From NCBI RefSeq assembly GCF_024703995.1, contig NZ_JAMXQV010000015.1, forward strand, positions 1 through 64,000: DNA of 64,000 bases. Reading direction: 5' to 3'. Made by a program: the position numbers and the translations under genes. Positions 56,417-63,333 of the stretch are shown one piece after another. The stretch comes from Amycolatopsis iheyensis (GTDB lineage: Bacteria > Actinomycetota > Actinomycetes > Mycobacteriales > Pseudonocardiaceae). Numbering within the stretch: position 1 is the first letter of the stretch; every line of letters begins with the position of its first letter. The notes under the pieces are model-generated. The model searched no databases. It was not told the DNA's origin and saw only the letters and a list, made by a program, of their open reading frames with translations.

Positions 56417-57690
56417 CAGGCCTCGGGGCCGGCCGCCGAGTCGAGCCCACGCCGGTAGGCCGCGATCGCTTCGTCCAGATGACCACGTTGTCGGAGCACG
56501 TCGCCGAGCCGTAGTGCCGTCGAGACCGCCGCGCCGTGCAGTGCCGCCCCGGTCTGAATCTCGGCCGCTTCGCGCAGCAGCCGGGTCGCCGTCTCCAGGT
56601 CTCCCTGGGCCTGGGCGACCTGGCCGCGCAGGCCCGTCGCCTCGCCCAGGGCCTCCACGTCGCGGGCCAGCAGCGACCAGACCTCCGAAACCAGCTCGGC
56701 TGCCTCGTCCGGGGCGCCCTGCCGGAGCCGGACCTCGGCCAGTTCGAGCGTCGCGCCGGCGACGCCCTCCTCCGACCCGATCGCCGCCAGCTGGTCGCGT
56801 GCCGACGTCAGCTCCGCGCGGGCCTCGGCCAGCCGGCCCAGCCGCCGCAGCAGGTAGCCGCGCGCCCAGCGGCAGCGGGCCGCGTCGCGGTCGAAGCCCA
56901 CCGACGCGAACAGGCGGCACGCCTCGATCAGGTCCTGCTCCGCCCGGCCGGACTCGCCGGTCGCCTGCCACACCTGCGACGCCTGCCGGTGGAACCGCGC
57001 GACGAAGTCCGGCCGCGTGGCCGCCTTCGCCAGCCGGTGGCCGTCGACGGCCGCGCGCTGGGCCCGGTGCAGGCCGCCCATCTCCATCAGCGGGTGGATC
57101 AACGCGGTGAGCAGGCACAGCTCGGCATCGGGGTCGCCGGACGACGCGGCCAGCTCCGCCTCGACGCGCGCGATCGCCGCGCCGGCGTCGCCGCTGAGGT
57201 ACCGGCAGCCGGACCAGCGGTGCACGATCATCGCCCGCAGCCACGGCGGCGCCGCGTCGGCCAGCTCCGCCGCGTGCTCGAGGGCTTCCTGCGCGCCGGA
57301 GACGTCGAAGAGCTGCCACTTCACCTCGGCGGCGCAGAACCGCGCGTAGCACTCGACGTCGTCGAGGTGGTAACCCGCGGCCTGCTTCCCGGCGGTCGCG
57401 AACCGTTCTTCGGCGAGCTCGACCCGGCCCTGTTCGAGGTCGCGGTAGCCCTCGTCGAGGGACGCGCGCAGCTCGTCGGCAACCCCGGGCGGCCGCCCGA
57501 ACCGCAGCTCGTCGACGGTGAGGCCGAGCCGCCCGGCCAGGTAGCCGAGCATCTCCTCCGACGGCGGCCGGCTGCCCGTCTCGACCTTCGCGAGGAACCC
57601 GCGGTCGTACCCCGGCTCGGCCAGCTCGCGCTGGGTCCAGCCCCGGTCGGTGCGCAGCCGCCGGATCCGCGCGCCGAGCGGTTCGGTCAT
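56416..57690 (-). CDS. XRE-type HTH regulator with TPR-like repeats (regulator 2)
   Basis: 424 aa from ATG 57690 (MTEPLGARIRRLRTDRGWTQ); the open frame upstream is translation of the 21-bp array. HTH: QRELAEPGYDRGFLAKVETG, SRPPSEEMLGYLAGRLGLTV. TPR-like helices follow (YRDLEQGRVELAEERFATAG; LLTALIHPLMEMGGLHRAQR; ATRLLREAAEIQTGAALHGA). Paralogous to regulator 1 in layout, and likewise directly upstream of an M4 protease on the same strand. TACCGT lies 6 nt before ATG, so probably leaderless; GGGGAG abuts the ATG. Confidence 0.87.
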   Translation of the reverse strand: MTEPLGARIRRLRTDRGWTQRELAEPGYDRGFLAKVETGSRPPSEEMLGYLAGRLGLTVDELRFGRPPGVADELRASLDEGYRDLEQGRVELAEERFATAGKQAAGYHLDDVECYARFCAAEVKWQLFDVSGAQEALEHAAELADAAPPWLRAMIVHRWSGCRYLSGDAGAAIARVEAELAASSGDPDAELCLLTALIHPLMEMGGLHRAQRAAVDGHRLAKAATRPDFVARFHRQASQVWQATGESGRAEQDLIEACRLFASVGFDRDAARCRWARGYLLRRLGRLAEARAELTSARDQLAAIGSEEGVAGATLELAEVRLRQGAPDEAAELVSEVWSLLARDVEALGEATGLRGQVAQAQGDLETATRLLREAAEIQTGAALHGAAVSTALRLGDVLRQRGHLDEAIAAYRRGLDSAAGPEA

Positions 57691-57752
57691 CTCCCCACGG
57701 TAGGTCATGACCCCGCGGAACAGCCGCACCGGAGACACCGACCTGCCCGGAC
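57691..57752. promoter_or_regulatory. promoter of HTH-TPR regulator 2
   Basis: TACCGT (57697-57702) sits 6 nt from the ATG at 57690 on the minus strand, the leaderless spacing. The rest to 57752 shows no clear -35 and no gene. Confidence 0.45.
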
Positions 57753-57939
57753 GGGCATCACGTGTGTCTGGAGGGGCATCACGCGTGATCAGAGAGGCAT
57801 CACACGTGATTGGAGGGCCATCACGTGTGATTGGAGGGCCATCACGCCGATGTCCCTCCAATCACGCTTGATGCCCCTCCAGACACGCTTGATGCCCGCC
57901 CAATCACGCTTGATGCCCCCCTGATCACGCGTGATGCCC
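57753..57939. repeat. 21-bp-unit inverted array (array C)
   Basis: Direct units of exactly 21 bp at 57753, 57774, 57795 and 57816 (core GGCATCACGCGTGATCAGAG), a fifth partial at 57837, then four inverted units at 57856, 57877, 57898 and 57919 (core CCAATCACGCTTGATGCCC). Each unit has a near-palindrome ATCACGYGTGAT. It fills the gap between regulator 2 and the cellulase gene. Confidence 0.88.
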
Positions 57940-57999
57940 GTGCGGAAACGGACATATTGACGTGCGTGGCCCGTCCGGCTAGCGTTCTCGCCAATTAAA

Positions 58000-58014
58000 T
58001 AGGAAACTTTCCTA
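58000..58014. promoter_or_regulatory. palindromic operator of the GH9 cellulase
   Basis: TAGGAAACTTTCCTA, 7-bp perfect arms and 1-bp centre, 18 bp before the ATG, in an AT-rich patch. Likely repressor site for carbohydrate control. Confidence 0.65.
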
Positions 58015-58032
58015 ACTAAGCGGAGGCTGATC

Positions 58033-59865
58033 ATGCGCCTGCTTCCCCTCGCGACCGTGGCCGCGCTCGCCGTGCCGCTCGCTGCCGTCCCGGCCGAAGC
58101 GGCCACTGCCGCCGAGGTGCGGGTTGATCAGGTCGGCTACGCGCTTGGTGAGGCGAAGCACGCGTACCTGCTCGGTGGTGCGCCCGGCAAGTTCGCCGTC
58201 GTCGACGAGCGCGGGCGCACCGTCCGCGAAGGCCGCACCGGCGCGAGCCTCGGCGAGTGGAACGCGCGGTACCAGACCGTGTTCGACCTCGATCTGTCCA
58301 CTTTGGAGAGACCGGGCACCTATCGGGTCAAGGCCGCCGGCGCGACGTCGCCGCCGTTCCGGATCGACACCGCGCGACGCCTCTTCCGCCCGCTCGTCAA
58401 CGCCACCACCGAGTTCTTCCAGGCCCAGCGCGACGGCCACGACGTCGTCCCCGGCCGGCTCGACCGCAAGCCGTCGCACCTCGCCGACCGGCAGGCGACC
58501 GTCTACGCGGAACCGAAGTTCCAAGGCGAGGGCGGCGACGAAATCGTCGAACCGCTGAAGCCCCAGGGTGGCCCGGTCGACGTCGAAGGCGGCTGGGTCG
58601 ACGCCGGCGACTTCGTGAAGTTCACGTCCAACACCGCGTATTCGCTGGCCGAGCTGGGTGTCGTGCTGCGTGACGACCCCGATCCGGTGCTGGCGAAGGA
58701 GGTCCGCTTCGGCCTCGACTGGCTCGACAAGATGTGGGACGGCCGGACCAAGACCCTCTACGCCCAGGTCGGCATCGGCACCGGCAGCGAGGAGTTCGGC
58801 TTCCTCGGCGACCACGACGTCTGGCGCAACCCCCAGGACGACGACGCCCTCGACGTCAAGCCGGGCGACCCCGCCTACTTCGTCAAGTACCGGCCGGTGT
58901 TCCCGGCCGCCCCGGCGGGTGCGCCGCTGTCCCCGAACCTCGCCGGCCGCGTCGCCGCGGCGTTCGCGCTCGGGGCGCAGGTCCAGGCACACCGCGACCC
59001 GAAGCTGGCCCGGCATTACCTCGCCGAAGCGGCCGCGGTGTTCGCCCAGGCGAAGACGACGGACGTCGGCGAGCTCGTCAGCGCGTTCCCGCACGCCTAC
59101 TACCCGGAGTCGTCCTGGGAGGACGACCTGGAGCTCGGCGCGACGCAGCTCGCGCTCGCGGCGCGCGCCCTGAACGACCCCCGCGCGAACGGCTGGGTCC
59201 GCGACGCGGCCAAGTGGGCGAAGGCCTACATCGGCAGCGACGACACGAGCACGTTGAACCTCTACGACACCAGCGCGCTCGCCCACGCCGACCTCGCCGG
59301 CCTGCTGCGGGCCGGTGTTCCCGGCGCCGCGCTCGGCGTCCGCGAGCTGGCCGCCGACCTCCGCCGCCAGCTCGACTCCGGTGTGGAGCAGGCGAAGAAG
59401 AGTCCATTCCGGACGGCCGTCGACGTCACCGACTTCGACGCCGCCAGCAAGAGCTTCGGCTTCGCCGCCACCGCCCGGCTCTACCAGCGCGTCACCGGAG
59501 ACACGCGGTACGCGGCCTTCGGCGCCCGGCAGCGTGACTTCACCCTGGGCGCGAACGCGTGGGGCGTGTCGCTGGTGGTCGGCGTCGGCACGACCTTCCC
59601 GCAGTGCCCGCACCACCAGGCCGCGAACCTCGCCGGACCGGCCAAGGTGCTGTACGGCGCGGTCGTGAACGGTCCGAACGGCGCGGACAACTTCGCCGAT
59701 CTGCCGTTCCCGGCGGGCGCGAAGGAATGCACCCGTCCGTATGAATCCTTCGACGGCCAGGGAAGTCGTTACGCCGACGACCTGAGTTCATGGCCCAGCA
59801 ACGAGCCGGCCATCGACTTCACCTCGACGGCGCTGCTCGCATTTTCGCTGGCGGGCAGGCCGTAG
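58033..59865 (+). CDS. secreted GH9 glycoside hydrolase (endoglucanase/cellulase)
   Basis: 610 aa, ATG with GCGGAGG upstream. Signal peptide (MRLLPLATVAALAVPLAAVP). N-terminal Ig-like CelD_N domain (about 27-115: VDQVGYALGEAKHAYLLGGA). The GH9 (alpha/alpha)6 barrel has catalytic base in GGWVDAGDFVKF (D190/D193), the histidine motif TTFPQCPHHQ near residue 526, and proton donor Glu in NEPAIDFTSTAL (E591). It hydrolyses beta-1,4-glucans with inversion. No cellulose-binding module is fused, so soluble or amorphous glucan is likely. Its TAG stop is also part of the next gene's -10. Confidence 0.93.
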   Translation: MRLLPLATVAALAVPLAAVPAEAATAAEVRVDQVGYALGEAKHAYLLGGAPGKFAVVDERGRTVREGRTGASLGEWNARYQTVFDLDLSTLERPGTYRVKAAGATSPPFRIDTARRLFRPLVNATTEFFQAQRDGHDVVPGRLDRKPSHLADRQATVYAEPKFQGEGGDEIVEPLKPQGGPVDVEGGWVDAGDFVKFTSNTAYSLAELGVVLRDDPDPVLAKEVRFGLDWLDKMWDGRTKTLYAQVGIGTGSEEFGFLGDHDVWRNPQDDDALDVKPGDPAYFVKYRPVFPAAPAGAPLSPNLAGRVAAAFALGAQVQAHRDPKLARHYLAEAAAVFAQAKTTDVGELVSAFPHAYYPESSWEDDLELGATQLALAARALNDPRANGWVRDAAKWAKAYIGSDDTSTLNLYDTSALAHADLAGLLRAGVPGAALGVRELAADLRRQLDSGVEQAKKSPFRTAVDVTDFDAASKSFGFAATARLYQRVTGDTRYAAFGARQRDFTLGANAWGVSLVVGVGTTFPQCPHHQAANLAGPAKVLYGAVVNGPNGADNFADLPFPAGAKECTRPYESFDGQGSRYADDLSSWPSNEPAIDFTSTALLAFSLAGRP

Positions 59866-59868
59866 CAT
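59863..59868 (+). promoter_or_regulatory. -10 element overlapping the GH9 stop codon
   Basis: TAGCAT, ending 6 nt before GTG 59875; its TAG is the GH9 stop. Leaderless spacing. Confidence 0.55.
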
Positions 59869-59874
59869 GGCGTA

Positions 59875-60660
59875 GTGAGCGAACAGTCTGAATGGCCGGA
59901 CGGCCAGTACCCCGAACGCCCGGTAGAGCGCCACAAGGGCCCGGTCGTGCTGCGCCGCGACCGCCGCGACCAGGGCAGCACCACCGACCAGCGGCTCCTG
60001 GACGCGCGCGGCCCCAGCGACTGGGTGCACACCGACCCGTGGCGCGTCCTGCGGATCCAGGCCGAGTTCGTCGAGGGCTTCGGCGCGCTCGCCGAGGTCC
60101 CGCGCGCGGTCACCGTGTTCGGCTCGGCGCGCACCAAGCGCGACAACCCGGAGTACGAGCTCGGCCGCAAGATCGGCGGCGCGCTGGCCAACGCCGGCTT
60201 CGCCGTGATGACCGGCGGTGGCCCGGGCGCGATGGAGGCGGTCAACCGCGGCGCGGCCGAGGCCGGCGGCTTCTCCGTCGGGCTCGGCATCGAGCTGCCG
60301 TTCGAGCAGGGCCTGAACCCGTGGGTCGACCTGGGTGTCAACTTCCGGTACTTCTTCGCCCGCAAGACGATGTTCATCAAGTATTCGCAGGCCTTCATCT
60401 GCCTGCCCGGCGGCTTCGGCACGCTCGACGAGCTGTTCGAGGCGCTGACGCTGGTGCAGACCAAGAAGGTCACGAAGTTCCCGGTGGTGCTCTTCGGCAG
60501 CGACTACTGGGGCGGTCTCTACGACTGGATCGCCAAGACCGTGCAGGCCGAAGGCAAGATCAGCCCGCACGACCTCGACCTGCTGCACGTCACCGACGAC
60601 ATCGACGACGCCGTCCGTGTGGTCCAGGAGTCCTACCAGGCCTGGGAGGACACCCACTGA
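59875..60660 (+). CDS. LOG family (TIGR00730) protein 1
   Basis: 261 aa, GTG start, leaderless type. An N-terminal extension of about 60 basic/polar residues precedes the Rossmann core: VTVFGSARTKRDNPEYELGR, GFAVMTGGGPGAMEAVNRGA, IELPFEQGLNPWVDLGVNFR, and the LOG signature LPGGFGTLDELFEALTLVQT. LOG-type enzymes cleave nucleoside 5'-monophosphates (phosphoribohydrolase), in plants and mycobacteria releasing cytokinins (Rv1205). The shape of this longer paralogue is widespread in actinobacteria but its substrate is uncertain. Overlaps the second LOG gene by 1 nt. Confidence 0.9.
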   Translation: MSEQSEWPDGQYPERPVERHKGPVVLRRDRRDQGSTTDQRLLDARGPSDWVHTDPWRVLRIQAEFVEGFGALAEVPRAVTVFGSARTKRDNPEYELGRKIGGALANAGFAVMTGGGPGAMEAVNRGAAEAGGFSVGLGIELPFEQGLNPWVDLGVNFRYFFARKTMFIKYSQAFICLPGGFGTLDELFEALTLVQTKKVTKFPVVLFGSDYWGGLYDWIAKTVQAEGKISPHDLDLLHVTDDIDDAVRVVQESYQAWEDTH

Positions 60661-61244
60661 TGAGCCGGATCTGCGTGTTCTGCGGCTCCTCCATGGGGTT
60701 CTCGCCGCGCTACGCCGAGCAGGCGGCCGCGCTCGGCAAGCTCCTGGCCCAGCGCGGCATCGGCCTGGTCTACGGCGGCGCGAGCGTCGGCACGATGGGG
60801 GTGGTGGCGGACGCGGCGCTGGCCGCGGGCGGCGAGGTGATCGGCGTGATCCCGGAGGCGCTCTCTTCGGTGGAGATCTCGCACGCCGGGCTGTCGGAGC
60901 TGCACGTCGTCCGGGACATGCACGAGCGCAAGGCCAAGATGGCGGCCCTGTCGGACGGCTTCCTGGCGCTGCCGGGTGGCGCGGGCACGCTGGAGGAGCT
61001 GTTCGAGGTCTGGACGTGGGCCCAGCTCGGGCTGCACGGCAAGCCGATCGGCCTGGTCGACGTCGACGGCTACTACGGGCCGCTGCTCGCGTTCGCCGAC
61101 CACATGGTGAGCGAGGGCTTCCTCAAGGCGGACTACCGGCAGCTGCTGCTGCTGGATCAGGACCCGGCGGCGCTGCTGGACCGGTTCGAGACGTACGAGC
61201 CGCCCGCGCCGCCGAAGTGGGCGAAGGAGCCACCGGGGATCTGA
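60660..61244 (+). CDS. LOG family (TIGR00730) protein 2, cytokinin-type phosphoribohydrolase
   Basis: 194 aa from ATG 60660 (overlap TGATG with the previous gene). Canonical short LOG: MSRICVFCGSSMGFSPRYAE, GLVYGGASVGTMGVVADAAL, VIPEALSSVEISHAGLSELH, RDMHERKAKMAALSDGFLAL, and PGGAGTLEELFEVWTWAQLG. Expected to release adenine-type bases from their 5'-monophosphates; M. tuberculosis Rv1205 is the close model and lies near dapE there too. The 3' end overlaps antisense the unusual C-terminal extension of the LysR gene by 122 nt. Confidence 0.93.
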   Translation: MSRICVFCGSSMGFSPRYAEQAAALGKLLAQRGIGLVYGGASVGTMGVVADAALAAGGEVIGVIPEALSSVEISHAGLSELHVVRDMHERKAKMAALSDGFLALPGGAGTLEELFEVWTWAQLGLHGKPIGLVDVDGYYGPLLAFADHMVSEGFLKADYRQLLLLDQDPAALLDRFETYEPPAPPKWAKEPPGI

Positions 61245-62055
61245 CGTCGGTGGCGGCCCGCACGAACGCCGCCACCACGCGCGAGCGGGTCCGGTCCGGC
61301 CAGGCCAGCACCACCGACGTCCGGGGTGCGTCGAGCACCGGCACGCACACGACGTCCGCGCGCACGTGGCGTCGGGCCGACTCCGGGACCACCGCGACGA
61401 CCTGGCCCAGCGCCACCAGCTGCAGCAGCTGTCCCGCGTCGCGCACCTCGGGCCCGGGCACGTCGCTGCCGGGCCAGCGGGGGAACGGCTCGCCGTCGAG
61501 GTCGGCCAGGACCAGGGCCGCCCGGTCGGCCAGCCGGTGGCCGCGGGGGAGCATCGCCACCTGGTCCTGCTCCAGCAGCAGCTCGGTGTCGAACCCGACG
61601 TAGTCGTCGTGCGGGCCGTGCAGGAACGCCAGGTCGACGCGGCCGTCGCGCAGCATGCGGGACTGCTCGCCGACCCCGCACACGACGATCTCGACGTCGA
61701 TCGCGTCCGGGTCGGCCCGGTAACCGGGGAGGATCCGTTCGAGCAGGCCGGCGTCGCCGTCGGTCTTCATCGCCACGAGCAGCTTCGGCGCCGCCTGCCC
61801 CGCACGCTGCGCCCGGCGCACCGCGGCGTCGACCGCGTCGAGCGCTTTGCGGCTCTCCGCAAGGAAAACCGTGCCCGCGGGCGTCAGGCTCACGCCGCGG
61901 CTCGTGCGGTTCAGCAACGGCACACCCATGCGGCGTTCGAGCTGCTGGATGGCGCGCGACAGCGGCGGCTGCGCCATGCCGAGGCGCTGCGCCGCCCGGC
62001 CGAAGTGCAGCTCCTCGGCGACCGCGACGAAATACGCGAGCTCCCGCGTCTCCAT
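61123..62055 (-). CDS. LysR family transcriptional regulator
   Basis: 310 aa from ATG 62055 (METRELAYFVAVAEELHFGR). The winged HTH is textbook: AAQRLGMAQPPLSRAIQQLE, RMGVPLLNRTSRGVSLTPAG. The effector domain (about 90-260) has AFLHGPHDDYVGFDTELLLE. A usual LysR end would be near VVAAFVRAATDV (about residue 270); instead the frame runs 40 more residues, Ala/Pro-rich, antisense to the LOG gene. That suggests a lost stop or an upstream start of 3' UTR reading. Divergent from a short-chain dehydrogenase, its likely target. Confidence 0.88.
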   Translation of the reverse strand: METRELAYFVAVAEELHFGRAAQRLGMAQPPLSRAIQQLERRMGVPLLNRTSRGVSLTPAGTVFLAESRKALDAVDAAVRRAQRAGQAAPKLLVAMKTDGDAGLLERILPGYRADPDAIDVEIVVCGVGEQSRMLRDGRVDLAFLHGPHDDYVGFDTELLLEQDQVAMLPRGHRLADRAALVLADLDGEPFPRWPGSDVPGPEVRDAGQLLQLVALGQVVAVVPESARRHVRADVVCVPVLDAPRTSVVLAWPDRTRSRVVAAFVRAATDVRSPVAPSPTSAARAARTSRTGPAAPPGPDPAAAAAGSPP

Positions 62056-62071
62056 ACCGCCAGGGTATCCG

Positions 62072-62086
62072 CCGATGCGGCATCGG
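62072..62086. promoter_or_regulatory. LysR-type operator candidate
   Basis: CCGATG-CGG-CATCGG, a perfect 6-bp inverted repeat between the LysR and SDR genes, 17 bp from the LysR start and 40 bp from the SDR start; contains ATGCGGCAT. Confidence 0.55.
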
Positions 62087-62125
62087 TGTTGGCTCGCGCG
62101 GGCGTCCCGCTGGTGTGCTGGAGCC

Positions 62126-62842
62126 ATGGACGAAATCACTTTGGTCACCGGCGCGAACAAGGGCATCGGCCGCGAGATCGCCGCGCAGCTGGCCGCCCTC
62201 GGGCACACCGTCGTCATCGGCGCCCGCGACGCGGAGCTGGGCGAGAAGGCGGCCGCGGAGCTGGGCGTCGACTCCGTGGTCCTCGACGTGACGGACCCGG
62301 CGTCGGCCACCGCCGCTGCCGCCCGCATCGAGGAGCGCTACGGCCGGCTCGACGTGCTGGTCAACAACGCCGCCGTCGCCAGCCCGCCGGGCACCGACCT
62401 GGCGCGCCAGAGCCCGAGCACCGCCGACCTCGGCACGCTGCGCACGGTCTTCGAGACGAACTTCTTCGGCGTCATCACGGTCACGAACGCGCTGCTGCCG
62501 CTGCTGCGCCGGTCGGCCGTGCCGCGCATCGTCAACGTCTCCAGCAGCGCCGCGTCCCTGACCCGGAACGCCGAGCCCGCCACCCCGCTGCCGATTTCGG
62601 CGGGTTACACCCCGTCGAAGACCGCGTTGACGTCGTTGACCCTGCAGTACGCGCGGGAGCTGCGCCCGGACGGGATCCTGGTCAACGCGGTCTGCCCGGG
62701 CTTCTGCGCGACGGACCTGAACGGCCACCGGGGGTTTCGCACGCCGGCCCAAGGCGCGGTCGCGGCGGTCCGGATGGCGACGATCCCGGCGGACGGCCCG
62801 ACGGGCACCTTCGTCGACGACGAGGGTCCGGTGCCCTGGTGA
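62126..62842 (+). CDS. short-chain dehydrogenase/reductase (carbonyl reductase type)
   Basis: 238 aa from ATG 62126 (GGAG upstream). Classical SDR: TGANKGIGREIAAQLAALGH (cofactor loop), DVTDPAS, VLVNNAAVASP (NNAG-equivalent), FETNFFGVITVTNALLPLL, IVNVSSSAASLT with catalytic Ser, YTPSKTALTSLT (YxxxK), NAVCPGFCATDL. It is similar to plant/actinobacterial carbonyl reductases (salutaridine reductase-like 'NKGIGREI'). Reduces carbonyls with NADPH; substrate unknown. Controlled by the divergent LysR gene by arrangement. Confidence 0.9.
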   Translation: MDEITLVTGANKGIGREIAAQLAALGHTVVIGARDAELGEKAAAELGVDSVVLDVTDPASATAAAARIEERYGRLDVLVNNAAVASPPGTDLARQSPSTADLGTLRTVFETNFFGVITVTNALLPLLRRSAVPRIVNVSSSAASLTRNAEPATPLPISAGYTPSKTALTSLTLQYARELRPDGILVNAVCPGFCATDLNGHRGFRTPAQGAVAAVRMATIPADGPTGTFVDDEGPVPW

Positions 62843-62904
62843 CGGCCTAAACCGCCGGGCCGGTCCACGCGTGGAGGGTGGCGAACCGAGGGAAGGAGCC
62901 CACC

Positions 62905-63333
62905 ATGGTCCGGACGAGCAAGCGCGTGGTCCGGCGGCTCGCGGCCGTGCTGCTGGCGCCCGTGGCCGCCCTGGCGCTGGCCGCTGCGCCCGCCTCGGCG
63001 GCCACCAGCGGCTTCGCGACCGCCAGCTCCTGGCAGGACTGCCCCGAAGGGTGGTTCTGCGCCTGGGAGAACGCCGACGCCACCGGCCACTGGGCCCGCT
63101 TCCAGGACGGGTCGTCCGATCTGACCAAGGCGATCAACGGCTACGTGTTCAACGACAAGTTCCAGTACGCCTACAACCGGACGGGCAACGTCTGGGCCCT
63201 CTACGAAAACATCGGCTACAACTACTACCAGCCCGGGCGCAAGCTGCTGATCGGCCGCGGCTGGCGGGGCCCGCTGGCGCCGAAGTACAGCTTCGCGAAC
63301 CTCACCAGCTCGCTGCTCTGGATCGCCAACTAG
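62905..63333 (+). CDS. secreted peptidase inhibitor family I36-like protein
   Basis: 142 aa from ATG 62905 with AAGGAG. Signal peptide (RLAAVLLAPVAALALAAAPA, cleavage near ASA). The mature part holds DCPEGWFCAWENADATGHWA, the Cys-x-x-x-x-x-Cys/aromatic start of I36/SMI-type proteins, RFQDGSSDLTKAINGYVFND, and an aromatic YENIGYNYYQPGRKLLIGRG. Beta/gamma-crystallin-like fold. I36 proteins inhibit metalloproteases in Streptomyces; since this window encodes several secreted metalloproteases, self-protection is a possible role. Stop overlaps the PlsC stop as CTAG. Confidence 0.82.
   Translation: MVRTSKRVVRRLAAVLLAPVAALALAAAPASAATSGFATASSWQDCPEGWFCAWENADATGHWARFQDGSSDLTKAINGYVFNDKFQYAYNRTGNVWALYENIGYNYYQPGRKLLIGRGWRGPLAPKYSFANLTSSLLWIAN

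Noticed and set aside
57753..57939. CRISPR array
   Set aside because: The units are contiguous with no spacers, half are inverted, and there are no cas genes.
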